This document shows, piece after piece, positions 35,237 to 42,795 of a stretch of 64,000 nucleotides of DNA. The DNA comes from Polynucleobacter sp. AP-Nino-20-G2 (GTDB taxonomy: Bacteria > Pseudomonadota > Gammaproteobacteria > Burkholderiales > Burkholderiaceae): assembly GCF_018688235.1 (NCBI RefSeq), contig NZ_CP061313.1, forward strand, positions 1,781,130 through 1,845,129, in the 5' to 3' direction. Position numbers and translations under genes: made by a program. Each line of letters starts with the position of its first letter. The stretch's first letter is position 1. Below the pieces are notes generated by a model. The model searched no databases, was not told where the DNA came from, and saw only the letters and a program-made list of their open reading frames with translations.

Positions 35237-36304
35237 ATGGCAATCCACACAGAAGACCTTAGCTCTATTCCCGAAGATTTACCGGAGGGTAACGATCGCA
35301 TTGTGAGCGGTGCCGCAGGTAACGCTGAGGCTGTCTTCGAAAGAGCATTGCGCCCAAAACAGCTCGATGAGTATGTTGGTCAAACGAAAGCTCGCGCCCA
35401 GTTAGAGATTTTCATTACCGCGACCAGAGCAAGACAAGAGGCTCTGGATCATGTTCTTTTGTTTGGCCCTCCTGGACTCGGCAAAACGACATTGGCGCAC
35501 ATCATTGCACGAGAGCTTGGCGTGAACTTGCGACAAACAAGTGGCCCCGTATTGGATAGACCAGGTGATCTTGCAGCCCTACTCACGAATTTAGAAGCCA
35601 ATGACGTGCTCTTTATTGATGAGATTCATCGTCTCTCACCCGTTGTAGAAGAGATCCTCTACCCCGCTCTAGAGGATTACAGTCTGGATATCATGATTGG
35701 CGAAGGCCCAGCGGCACGCAGCGTCAAGATCGATCTCAAACCATTTACCTTGATTGGTGCGACTACTCGCGCCGGCATGCTCACCAATCCTTTGCGCGAT
35801 CGTTTTGGCATCGTGGCACGCCTAGAGTTCTACACTACTGAAGAGCTCACCAAAATCATCACGCGCTCAGCCAACTTACTCAAAGCCGACATTGATCCAG
35901 ATGGATCGATTGAGATTGCAAAGCGCGCTAGAGGTACCCCACGTATCGCCAATCGCCTACTGCGTCGCGTACGCGACTATGCAGAAGTGAAGGGCACGGG
36001 TACGATTACCAAGGCCATGGCTGATGCCGCGCTGAAAATGCTTGACGTAGATCCGAGCGGATTTGATGTGATGGATAGAAAACTGCTGGAAGCCATCTTG
36101 CATAAGTTCGATGGTGGCCCGGTAGGTATTGATAACTTAGCTGCGGCAATTGGTGAAGAGCGCGACACTATTGAAGATGTCCTAGAGCCCTACCTGATTC
36201 AGCAAGGCTATTTACAGAGAACCTCTCGCGGCCGAGTAGCAACACGTCAAGCCTATGAGCATTTTGGGCTCACCCCGCCCAGCAGCATTAGCTCAGATAC
36301 TTAA
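35237..36304 (+). CDS. ruvB: Holliday junction branch-migration ATPase RuvB
   Basis: The protein has 355 residues. The AAA+ domain has Walker A FGPPGLGKTT (Lys83) and Walker B DEIH (Asp132-His135), sensor 1 LIGATTRAG, and the arginine-finger region NPLRDRFG. A winged-helix C-terminal domain ends near AYEHFGL. RuvB drives branch migration with RuvA. A hairpin at 36319-36340 follows. Confidence 0.98.
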   Translation: MAIHTEDLSSIPEDLPEGNDRIVSGAAGNAEAVFERALRPKQLDEYVGQTKARAQLEIFITATRARQEALDHVLLFGPPGLGKTTLAHIIARELGVNLRQTSGPVLDRPGDLAALLTNLEANDVLFIDEIHRLSPVVEEILYPALEDYSLDIMIGEGPAARSVKIDLKPFTLIGATTRAGMLTNPLRDRFGIVARLEFYTTEELTKIITRSANLLKADIDPDGSIEIAKRARGTPRIANRLLRRVRDYAEVKGTGTITKAMADAALKMLDVDPSGFDVMDRKLLEAILHKFDGGPVGIDNLAAAIGEERDTIEDVLEPYLIQQGYLQRTSRGRVATRQAYEHFGLTPPSSISSDT

Positions 36305-36318
36305 GTAGCGCTCAATCA

Positions 36319-36340
36319 AATACCCGCCAGAGCGGGTATT
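36319..36340. terminator. Hairpin after ruvB (weak bidirectional terminator)
   Basis: AATACCCGC, loop CAGA, GCGGGTATT: a perfect 9-bp stem. The downstream side (ATTACATCC on plus, TGATTGAG on minus) has only short T stretches, so termination would be modest. It sits between ruvB and the minus-strand remnant downstream of tyrS. Confidence 0.6.
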
Positions 36341-36363
36341 ATTACATCCTTAATAACAAAGCA

Positions 36364-36697
36364 TTAAAACAATTTATTGAGAGTTAATCCGATAGTTTGA
36401 ATGGTTGCCGTTCCAGTGCTGTTACCAATTAAAGAGTCTTGATAACTGGTGGTAGAGCCTGGATTATTAAATGTTGAATAGTAATTTGAGGTTTTATTTT
36501 GTGTCATTGCATAGATGTAGCTAAAGTCTACGAAGTAGGACTTATCTAAGAAGTAAGTTCCGCCAAGCATCGCTGCTCCTCCATACACCCATTGTGTGGC
36601 TGTAAAGTTTTGAGGAGTTCCCGATACATCAGTTCTTACTCCATTTAGATCTGCAAAACCAATGAGATTGTTGATCTTCGTGCCGCAAATAAAAATT
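36364..36697 (-). pseudogene. 3' remnant of an outer-membrane beta-barrel protein gene
   Basis: An open minus-strand frame with no proper start encodes about 105 residues of alternating hydrophobic/aromatic strands: IGFADLNGVRTD, WVYGGAAMLGGTYFL, SYFVDFSYIYAMTQ and the terminal ATIQTIGLTLNKLF. Ending in a phenylalanine after an amphipathic strand is the signature of outer-membrane barrels (OmpA/OmpW-like size). The frame runs without a break into the end of tyrS, so the first part of the gene and its signal peptide are gone. A GTG at 36588 could start a 74-residue piece, but this lacks a signal peptide. Probably a deletion remnant; family uncertain. Confidence 0.65.
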
Positions 36698-37928
36698 AGG
36701 TCAGAGTGACTTTGGCAAACTTACGTTTCCCGACCTGCACTACATAAGTGCCCGACTCAATCTTTGCTTGCTTGTCGGCAATAGTGACACCATCAATCTT
36801 GACGCCGTTCTGCTCAATATTGCGCATAGCTTCTGATGTTGACGGGGCAAGTCCCGCAGCCTTGAGCAGACTGGCGATTCCCATTGGAGCACCAGTCAGG
36901 CCAACCTCAGGAATCTCATCAGGAACGCCACCCTTAGCACGGTGATTGAAGTCTTCTAAAGCTTTTTCTGCCGCAGCTTGAGAATGGAAACGCGCTACGA
37001 TTTCTTGACCTAGCAGCACTTTGCAATCGCGCGGGTTACGACCAGCAGCGACTTCTTGCTTCATGAGATCAATCTCGGTCATTGGGCGGAAAGAGAGCAA
37101 TGTGAAGTAATCCCACATTAAGTCATCCGAAATACTCATGAGCTTACCAAACATGTCACTAGCAGGCTCGCTAATGCCAATGTAATTACCTTTGGACTTA
37201 CTCATCTTGTCTACGCCATCCAAACCAACTAACAGTGGCATAGTCAAAATACATTGCGGCTCTTGACCGTACTCACGCTGGAGTTCACGGCCAACTAAAA
37301 GATTGAATTTTTGATCTGTACCGCCAAGCTCTAAGTCACTCTTCAAAGCAACCGAGTCATAGCCCTGCATCAGCGGATACAAAAATTCATGTACGGAGAT
37401 TGGTACGCCACTACGGTAGCGTTTTGTAAAGTCTTCGCGCTCTAGCATTTGCGCAACGGTATATCTAGCAGCCAACTGAATCATGCCACGCGCGCCCAAA
37501 GGATCGCACCACTCACTGTTATAGCGGACCTCAGTTTTCGCTGGGTCAAGCACCATACTCGCCTGGCGATAGTAGGTCTGCGCGTTCACTGCAATTTCTT
37601 CAGCGGTTAATGGTGGGCGCGTGACATTGCGTCCAGAAGGATCGCCAATCATGCTGGTGAAATCGCCAATTAAGAAAATGACGGTATGGCCCAAATCTTG
37701 CAACTGGCGCAATTTATTCAGAACAACGGTATGCCCCAAATGAATATCAGGCGCTGTAGGGTCCAAGCCCAATTTAATGCGCAAAGGAACGCCGGTAGCT
37801 TGGCTTCTCGCTAGCTTTTGAATCCAATCCGCCTCAACTAAAAGCTCCTCACAGCCCCGCTTAGTCACTTCAAGGGCCGCAAAAACTTCAGGAGTCAGTG
37901 GGTATTTTTGTTCTGGTTTAGCCGTCAT
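36696..37928 (-). CDS. tyrS: Tyrosyl-tRNA synthetase
   Basis: The protein has 410 residues. It is class I with the HIGH-type motif DIHLGHTVVL (His63-His66) and KMSKSKGNYIG near residue 240. The C-terminal S4 RNA-binding domain is MRNIEQNGVKIDG. The KMSKS form and about 410-residue length mark the TyrZ-like bacterial subfamily. Its stop lies at the junction with the porin-like remnant. It is divergent from anmK across 89 bp. Confidence 0.97.
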   Translation of the reverse strand: MTAKPEQKYPLTPEVFAALEVTKRGCEELLVEADWIQKLARSQATGVPLRIKLGLDPTAPDIHLGHTVVLNKLRQLQDLGHTVIFLIGDFTSMIGDPSGRNVTRPPLTAEEIAVNAQTYYRQASMVLDPAKTEVRYNSEWCDPLGARGMIQLAARYTVAQMLEREDFTKRYRSGVPISVHEFLYPLMQGYDSVALKSDLELGGTDQKFNLLVGRELQREYGQEPQCILTMPLLVGLDGVDKMSKSKGNYIGISEPASDMFGKLMSISDDLMWDYFTLLSFRPMTEIDLMKQEVAAGRNPRDCKVLLGQEIVARFHSQAAAEKALEDFNHRAKGGVPDEIPEVGLTGAPMGIASLLKAAGLAPSTSEAMRNIEQNGVKIDGVTIADKQAKIESGTYVVQVGKRKFAKVTLT

Positions 37929-38017
37929 GCTGATTCGGTTAAGTGATTCAGTTAAATTAGTAGTTAAATTGCTAAAACATTATTGTCGCATTCCTGAGAA
38001 AAAAGCCCCGATACCGC

Positions 38018-39148
38018 ATGAACAAACCTGATTCCCTGTACATTGGCCTGATGTCTGGCACTAGCCTAGATGGGATTGATGCAGTCCTTACAAAACTAGC
38101 GGTCACAGGTGAAGCGACTCTGTTGGGGGCCGTCAGCGCCCCGTTTAGCCCTCAATTACGCAAAGCCCTGCTGGACCTGCAAACGCCTGGACCAAATGAG
38201 ATCCACCGGGAGAATCAAGCAGCAAACGCCCTTGCAATCGCCTATGCAGCAGCGGTTCAGCAATTGCTGACCCAGACAAAGCATCAGCCCTCGGATATCA
38301 GCGCCATCGGCGCTCATGGCCAAACTATTCGTCATCAGGCAGATCTTTCTCATCCGCTTGCCTATACCCATCAAACCCTCAATCCAGCATTACTTGCTGA
38401 ACTCACCGGGATTGATGTCATTGCAGACTTTAGAAGCCGCGATCTAGCGGCCGGAGGTCATGGCGCTCCACTCGTTCCAGCCTTTCATGCGCAGCAATTT
38501 GGCTCGGACCAACATCTTGCTGTTCTCAACATCGGTGGCATCGCCAACCTAACCCTCCTTCCCGCCACCGGAGAAGTAAAGGGCTTTGATTGCGGCCCAG
38601 GAAATATGCTGATGGATGCCTGGATTGCAGATCAACAAGGTCATGCCTTTGATGAAAACGGTACCTGGGCACTGCAAGGTGAAGTGCACAAAACACTCCT
38701 TAATAAGATGCTAAGTGATCCATTTTTTACTAAAGCACCACCCAAGAGCACAGGCCGCGATGACTTTCATCTAGAGTGGCTACAAAAATATATTGGCGCC
38801 GACAACATCAATCCCGAGGATGTTCAGGCAACGTTGCTACATCTCACAGCACACTCCGCACTACAAGCCTTAGCGCAACATGCGCCAGAAACAACAACCC
38901 TCATTGTTTGCGGAGGTGGGGCGCGCAATACCGCTTTGATGCAGTTATTAAAGGCAAGTACAAATAGCGTGTTTAAACACTCGTTGGAAGTGGTGACAAG
39001 CGATGTGCTTGGCATTGATCCACAATTGGTTGAAGGTCTTGCATTTGCCTGGCTTGCTTGGGCTCACAAAGAAAAACGGCCAGCAAATCTGCCAGCCGTT
39101 ACAGGAGCGAGGGGTCCTAGAATTCTAGGCGCTTGCTATCCAGCGTAA
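38018..39148 (+). CDS. anmK: Anhydro-N-acetylmuramic acid kinase
   Basis: The protein has 376 residues. AnmK opens and phosphorylates 1,6-anhydro-MurNAc from cell-wall turnover to give MurNAc-6-phosphate. Seen are the ATP loop LMSGTSLDGIDAVL, GAHGQTIRH, NIGGIANLTLL, GFDCGPGNMLMDAW and VCGGGARN. With AmgK and MurU in the same window the product could be recycled to UDP-MurNAc after dephosphorylation by a MupP-type phosphatase, which is not in the window. The last 75 bp of the gene contain, on the opposite strand, a strong terminator for erpA. Confidence 0.95.
   Translation: MNKPDSLYIGLMSGTSLDGIDAVLTKLAVTGEATLLGAVSAPFSPQLRKALLDLQTPGPNEIHRENQAANALAIAYAAAVQQLLTQTKHQPSDISAIGAHGQTIRHQADLSHPLAYTHQTLNPALLAELTGIDVIADFRSRDLAAGGHGAPLVPAFHAQQFGSDQHLAVLNIGGIANLTLLPATGEVKGFDCGPGNMLMDAWIADQQGHAFDENGTWALQGEVHKTLLNKMLSDPFFTKAPPKSTGRDDFHLEWLQKYIGADNINPEDVQATLLHLTAHSALQALAQHAPETTTLIVCGGGARNTALMQLLKASTNSVFKHSLEVVTSDVLGIDPQLVEGLAFAWLAWAHKEKRPANLPAVTGARGPRILGACYPA
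39069..39100 (-). terminator. erpA terminator embedded in the 3' coding end of anmK
   Basis: Minus-strand sequence AACGGCTGGCA, loop GATT, TGCTGGCCGTT forms an 11-bp stem with two G-U pairs, then TTTCTTT. It begins 57 nt after the erpA stop, and both G-U pairs would be mismatches in plus-strand RNA, so it is oriented for erpA. The whole element lies within codons of anmK. Confidence 0.75.
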
Positions 39149-39156
39149 TTTTTTAC

Positions 39157-39531
39157 TTATGCTGAAAAAGAAGATCCGCAGCCACAAGTAGTTTGGGCGT
39201 TTGGATTCTTGATCACAAATTGTGATCCGTTGATATCTTCTTTGTAGTCAATCTCAGCACCCACTAAATATTGGAAGCTCATTGAATCCACCAATAAGGT
39301 CACGCCATTTTTTTCAAAGAGCGTGTCATCTTCATTCACAGCATCATCAAATGTGAAGCCATATTGAAAACCTGAACAACCACCACCTTGAACGAACACG
39401 CGCAACTTCAATTCTGGATTACCCTCTTCAGCAATCAAGTCAGCCACTTTCGCAGCAGCGCTATCCGTAAACACCAATGGAGTTGGTGGCTCGGCTAAAT
39501 CTTGTGCAGTTTGTGTCGCTAATTCGGTCAT
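39157..39531 (-). CDS. erpA: Iron-sulfur cluster insertion protein ErpA
   Basis: The protein has 124 residues. It is an A-type carrier with the three invariant cysteines: Cys52 (GGGCSGFQYGF), Cys116 and Cys118 (TTCGCGSSF). The N-terminal tail of about 18 residues is polar. ErpA hands [4Fe-4S] or [2Fe-2S] clusters to apo-proteins; MiaB and the Fe-S dehydrogenase in this window would be plausible clients (inference). A poorly spaced neighbour argC is 83 bp upstream on the same strand. The anmK gene converges on it 8 bp away. Confidence 0.94.
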   Translation of the reverse strand: MTELATQTAQDLAEPPTPLVFTDSAAAKVADLIAEEGNPELKLRVFVQGGGCSGFQYGFTFDDAVNEDDTLFEKNGVTLLVDSMSFQYLVGAEIDYKEDINGSQFVIKNPNAQTTCGCGSSFSA

Positions 39532-39614
39532 GATTTACTCCTAATTCAAAAGGCAATATCTTATTTTAGGCTTTAAATGCCAAGCTTGCTGAAGGGTCTT
39601 TACTGGTCTCTAGC

Positions 39615-40673
39615 TTAGGGAGAAACCGCAATTTGGGTCAAACCAGTTGTTTCTGGCAAGCCAAACATCAGATTCATACATTGCACACCCTGGCCCGAAG
39701 CACCTTTCACCAAATTGTCTTCAACTACCAAAATCACCAAAGTATCACCACCACCCGGACGGTGGATAGCAATCCGCAAGCCATTACTTCCGCGCACTGA
39801 ACGTGTCTCTGGATGACTGCCTGCTGGCATGACATCGACAAAAGGTTCGCCCTTATAGAAGTTCTCATAGAGTTTTTGATAATCAACATCCATCCCTGCC
39901 TCAGTCAAGCGCACATATAAAGTGGAATGAATACCTCTCACCATAGGCGTTAGATGCGGCACAAATGTCAGACCAATCTGATCGTGACCAGCAATCGCCT
40001 TCAATCCCTGAACAATTTCTGGAAGATGACGATGGCCCTTCACACCATAAGCTTTGAAGTTATCGCTCGCTTCAGAAAGTAATGTACCAATCTCCGCTTT
40101 GCGGCCAGCACCAGAAGTGCCTGACTTTGAATCAGAAATAATATGTGTGCCATCAATCAATTGTTTGCCGCCAGTTGACTTTGGTGAAAGCAATGGTGCA
40201 AGACCCAATTGAACCGATGTAGGGTAGCAACCCGCCAATCCCACTACGCGTGCTTTTTTAATGGCCTCGCGATTAATTTCTGCCAAACCATATACAGCCT
40301 CAGCCAAAATATCTGGACAGCTATGTTCCATTCCATACCACTTGGCAAATTCTTTGACATCTTGCAGACGGAAATCAGCAGCAAGATCCAAAATCTTCAC
40401 ATGATTGGCGAGCAATTCTTTTGCTTGAGCCATTGCGACACCATGTGGCGTTGCAAAGAACACCACATCACACTCATTTAACTTGGCTTCGTCAGGTGTG
40501 GTGAATTGAAGATCTACACGGCCGCGTAACGATGGAAACATCTCAGCCACTGGCATGCCAGCTTCTGTCCGAGAAGTAATAGCGACAATTTTCACCTCAG
40601 GATGCTGAGCCAACAAACGTAATAGCTCTACACCCGTATAGCCAGTCCCACCTACGATGCCTACTTTAATCAT
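39615..40673 (-). CDS. argC: N-acetyl-gamma-glutamyl-phosphate reductase
   Basis: The protein has 352 residues from ATG 40673, preceded by GGAG at a 7-nt spacing; the frame extends four codons further to a TTG, which is less likely. The NADP-binding opening is MIKVGIVGGTGYTGVELLRL, and the catalytic cysteine is Cys149 in GLAGCYPTS. ArgC makes N-acetylglutamate semialdehyde in arginine synthesis. It lies downstream of rplM-rpsI, past their terminator, as in many betaproteobacteria. Confidence 0.96.
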   Translation of the reverse strand: MIKVGIVGGTGYTGVELLRLLAQHPEVKIVAITSRTEAGMPVAEMFPSLRGRVDLQFTTPDEAKLNECDVVFFATPHGVAMAQAKELLANHVKILDLAADFRLQDVKEFAKWYGMEHSCPDILAEAVYGLAEINREAIKKARVVGLAGCYPTSVQLGLAPLLSPKSTGGKQLIDGTHIISDSKSGTSGAGRKAEIGTLLSEASDNFKAYGVKGHRHLPEIVQGLKAIAGHDQIGLTFVPHLTPMVRGIHSTLYVRLTEAGMDVDYQKLYENFYKGEPFVDVMPAGSHPETRSVRGSNGLRIAIHRPGGGDTLVILVVEDNLVKGASGQGVQCMNLMFGLPETTGLTQIAVSP

Positions 40674-40756
40674 GTCAATCTCCAAAATGCTCTAGCGGTA
40701 AATTATCGTACAGAGCTTAATACTGAATTCTTACAATTTGCTTAATTGTAGAAACA

Positions 40757-40782
40757 AAAAGGGCCGCTTGCGCGACCCTTTC
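40757..40782 (-). terminator. Terminator of the rplM-rpsI operon
   Basis: Minus-strand AAAGGGTCGC, loop GCAA, GCGGCCCTTT with one T-G wobble, then TTTG. The stem of ten pairs starts about 26 nt after the rpsI stop. The GCAA tetraloop is a stable GNRA type. Confidence 0.88.
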
Positions 40783-40807
40783 GATAAAACATAAGCGACT
40801 GAAAGAA

Positions 40808-41209
40808 TTAGCGCTTGCTGAACTGCTTACGACGACGCGCGCCGTGCAGACCAACTTTTTTACGCTCAACTTCACGAGCATCGCGAGTTACCAAACCTGC
40901 TTTAGACAGAGTTGGCTTCAAAGCGTTGTCGTAGTCGATCAATGCACGTGTAACGCCGTGACGAACTGCACCAGCTTGGCCAGTTTCACCGCCACCACTC
41001 ACGTTCACTTTGATATCAAAGGTGGTGAGGTGCGCTGTGAGAGCCAAAGGCTGGCGAGCGATCATGCGTGATGTTTCGCGAGCAAAGTAAGCATCGATAG
41101 GTTTACCGTTAACAGTAATCTCACCTTTGCCAGATTTAATGAATACACGTGCCACAGAGCTCTTGCGACGACCTGTGCCGTAATTCCAATTTCCGTAATT
41201 AATAGCCAT
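40808..41209 (-). CDS. rpsI: 30S ribosomal protein S9
   Basis: The protein has 133 residues with the family opening YGTGRRKSSVARVF and the conserved basic tail ending RRKQFSKR, which reaches the P-site tRNA. It lies 9 bp after rplM; the two genes form the conserved rplM-rpsI operon. Confidence 0.98.
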   Translation of the reverse strand: MAINYGNWNYGTGRRKSSVARVFIKSGKGEITVNGKPIDAYFARETSRMIARQPLALTAHLTTFDIKVNVSGGGETGQAGAVRHGVTRALIDYDNALKPTLSKAGLVTRDAREVERKKVGLHGARRRKQFSKR

Positions 41210-41218
41210 TTGGTTTCC

Positions 41219-41647
41219 TTAAATCTCTAACGCTTTTGGCTGTTGAGCCGCATGCGGATGATTGGCGTCGCCGTAGACTTTTAATTTCTTGATCATGGCA
41301 TAGCCTAGTGGGCCTTTTGGCAACATACCCTTCACAGCCTTCTCCAAAGCGCGACCTGGGAAACGGTCTTGCATCTTGTCGAAGTTAGTCGAGCTAATAC
41401 CACCTGGGTATCCACTGTGACGGTAATAAATTTTGTTCAAGCCTTTTGTGCCTGTGACACGCAGCTTAGAAGAGTTGATGACAACAATGAAGTCGCCGGT
41501 ATCAACGTGTGGGGTGTATTCAGGCTTGTGCTTGCCGCGTAGACGGAGTGCCACTTCACTGGCGACACGACCGAGGACTTTGTCCGTAGCGTCAATCACG
41601 AACCATTCATGCACTACCTCATGGGATTTTGCAGAAAAAGTTTTCAT
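41219..41647 (-). CDS. rplM: 50S ribosomal protein L13
   Basis: The protein has 142 residues; it starts MKTFSAKSHEVVHEWFVIDA and includes GRVASEVALRLRGKHKPEYTPH and GMLPKGPLGYAMIKKLKVY, all standard for L13. The leader between 41648 and about 41800 carries several overlapping hairpins. In E. coli this operon is reported to be feedback-controlled by L13 binding its leader, so a similar role is possible here. Confidence 0.98.
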   Translation of the reverse strand: MKTFSAKSHEVVHEWFVIDATDKVLGRVASEVALRLRGKHKPEYTPHVDTGDFIVVINSSKLRVTGTKGLNKIYYRHSGYPGGISSTNFDKMQDRFPGRALEKAVKGMLPKGPLGYAMIKKLKVYGDANHPHAAQQPKALEI

Positions 41648-41747
41648 GATTTCTCAAATTGTTATAGTCAAAAAAATTACTCCAATCACACTACGTCCAC
41701 CTTGGCCCTGCTTATGTTTGCAAGCTCGCAGATTCTGTAATCTAACT

Positions 41748-41781
41748 GGTAAAACAATTACCGCTGACTGGTTCGGTAATT
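41748..41781 (-). promoter_or_regulatory. Alternative hairpins in the rplM leader
   Basis: On the minus strand AATTACCG (41774-41781) pairs perfectly with CGGTAATT (41756-41763) across a 10-nt loop. The second arm's GGTAA (41758-41762) can instead pair with TTACC (41748-41752) further on. The two structures exclude each other. They lie about 100 nt upstream of the rplM start, so an autoregulatory leader is possible but unproven. Confidence 0.35.
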
Positions 41782-41805
41782 CAGTAAAGCCTTGAATTGT
41801 AACCC

Positions 41806-41834
41806 AAAAAAAACCCAGGAACGAGTCCTGGGTT
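41806..41834 (-). terminator. Intrinsic terminator of the candidate small RNA
   Basis: A perfect 9-bp stem, AACCCAGGA and TCCTGGGTT, around loop CTCGT on the minus strand is followed by six more T (eight in all). It precedes the rplM leader, about 160 bp upstream of the rplM start, and therefore cannot belong to rplM. Confidence 0.85.
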
Positions 41835-41907
41835 GGAATCCACCTATGTTTAAGTGGAGGAGACACTGGGAGGTGAATCGGTCTCTTATATAAGACTGAC
41901 TACCTAT
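41806..41907 (-). ncRNA. Candidate small RNA (about 100 nt) between rplM and an osmC-like gene
   Basis: This minus-strand transcript unit lies in an intergenic region with no supported ORF. From the predicted start near 41907 it contains a small 5' hairpin (TCTT/AAGA around ATAT), then a single-stranded C/U-rich stretch with CACCTCCC and CTCCTCC, which are complementary to ribosome-binding sites. A 7-bp hairpin follows (CCACTTA, loop AACA, TAGGTGG), then a terminator (AACCCAGGA, loop CTCGT, TCCTGGGTT followed by six further T). The T-G pair in the middle hairpin works only in minus-strand RNA. The anti-Shine-Dalgarno motifs resemble base-pairing sRNAs. No known family was recognised and nothing here proves expression. 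Confidence 0.6.
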
Positions 41908-41913
41908 ATGGTT

Positions 41914-41942
41914 ATTGTATCGAGAACTATGGTGCAATGCAA
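41914..41942 (-). promoter_or_regulatory. Sigma-70 promoter of the candidate small RNA
   Basis: Minus strand: -35 TTGCAT (41937-41942), a spacer of exactly 17 nt, and -10 TACAAT (41914-41919). The -10 matches five of six consensus bases and the -35 four of six. A start near 41907 would give a transcript of about 102 nt to the terminator. Confidence 0.65.
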
Positions 41943-41943
41943 G

Positions 41944-41965
41944 AAAATTGACCAAAATCAATTTT
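41944..41965. promoter_or_regulatory. Perfect 8-6-8 dyad immediately upstream of the small-RNA promoter
   Basis: AAAATTGA, six bases, TCAATTTT: a perfect inverted repeat that ends 2 bp upstream of the -35 box of the small-RNA promoter. Position and symmetry suit a dimeric activator or repressor site; the protein is unknown. The AT-rich arms make chance occurrence more likely than for a mixed sequence. Confidence 0.4.
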
Positions 41966-42063
41966 TTGATGCTTTTTAGCCAAAACTCATCTAAAAACAA
42001 TCTTTAATAAGTTGGTAAACTATTGATAATATTGATTAATTTAAGAAGTTAGGGGTCACTAAT

Positions 42064-42486
42064 ATGGAATGTACAGTTTCTTGGTTGGGTACTAATGGGA
42101 TGGCTTTTTCAGCAGAAACCGGTAGCGGCCACCTCGTTAATATGGATGGAGCCCCTGAAGCTGGTGGCCGAAACCTGGCCCCAAGACCAATGGAGCTCTT
42201 GTTGGCCGGTGCTGGTGGATGCTCAGCATTTGATGTGGTTTTAATCCTACAAAGGTCCCGGCAGGCGATTAGTGGCTGCAATGTCAAACTGCAGGCAGAG
42301 CGAGCAACAGAAGATCCCAAGGTGTTCACCAAGATCAATCTGCACTTCCAAGTGAAAGGGAAAGACCTCGATCCCGCAAAAGTAGATCGCGCCGTGAAGC
42401 TCTCCCATGAGAAATACTGTTCCGCTACGACCATGCTCGCAAAGACAGCTGAGCTGAGTTACAGCGTTGAAATCATTGCAGAGTAA
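42064..42486 (+). CDS. OsmC/Ohr family protein
   Basis: The protein has 140 residues. OsmC-type proteins are thiol peroxidases or sulfur-handling proteins. The conserved core RPMELLLAGAGGCSAFDVV holds the first cysteine, and the second is in HEKYCSATTMLAK, the usual two-cysteine arrangement. It belongs to the YhfA-like subgroup by its SRQAISGCNVKLQAERA phrasing rather than to classical OsmC or Ohr; substrate unknown. AGGGG lies 9 nt upstream of the start. It converges on rnpB, ending 2 bp from it. Confidence 0.9.
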   Translation: MECTVSWLGTNGMAFSAETGSGHLVNMDGAPEAGGRNLAPRPMELLLAGAGGCSAFDVVLILQRSRQAISGCNVKLQAERATEDPKVFTKINLHFQVKGKDLDPAKVDRAVKLSHEKYCSATTMLAKTAELSYSVEIIAE

Positions 42487-42488
42487 GT

Positions 42489-42795
42489 GCAGAGTCAATC
42501 GATAAGCCGGATTCTGTCGCCTAGATTCGCACCTAGGGGCAATCATTCCTCTAGGCCGGCAGTTACCTGACGGCTCAAGCTCCCTACCCGCAGACTCAGC
42601 GGGTCGCCTCATCGTCTGCTTACTTGGGATTGCTCCAGGTGGAGGTTACCGCGTTTCACCGTAACTAAATACGCTCGTCTCTGTGGCCCTATTCCTCACG
42701 TTACCGTGGATGGCCGTTAGCCATCACCCTACCCTATGGAGTCCGGACTTTCCTCCCCCTCAATAAAGAGGCGGCGATTGCCTAATTGACTCTGC
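42489..42795 (-). ncRNA. rnpB: RNase P RNA (bacterial type A)
   Basis: On the minus strand the sequence has the conserved P4/J regions GAGGAAAGTCCGGACTCC near the 5' end and ACAGAATCCGGCTTAT near the 3' end, and the P15-loop GGTAA that binds tRNA CCA. The 5' and 3' ends (GCAGAGTCAAT and ATTGACTCTGC) pair to form P1. Length of about 307 nt is usual for betaproteobacteria. It processes the 5' ends of tRNA precursors. Short ORFs predicted across it are spurious. Confidence 0.95.

Noticed and set aside
41654..42000. Short minus-strand ORFs across the small-RNA region
   Set aside because: They cross the strong terminator and have no ribosome site or protein-like composition.
42247..42612. A 121-residue ORF overlapping rnpB
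   Set aside because: The sequence is the RNase P RNA; the ORF also runs across the OsmC gene.
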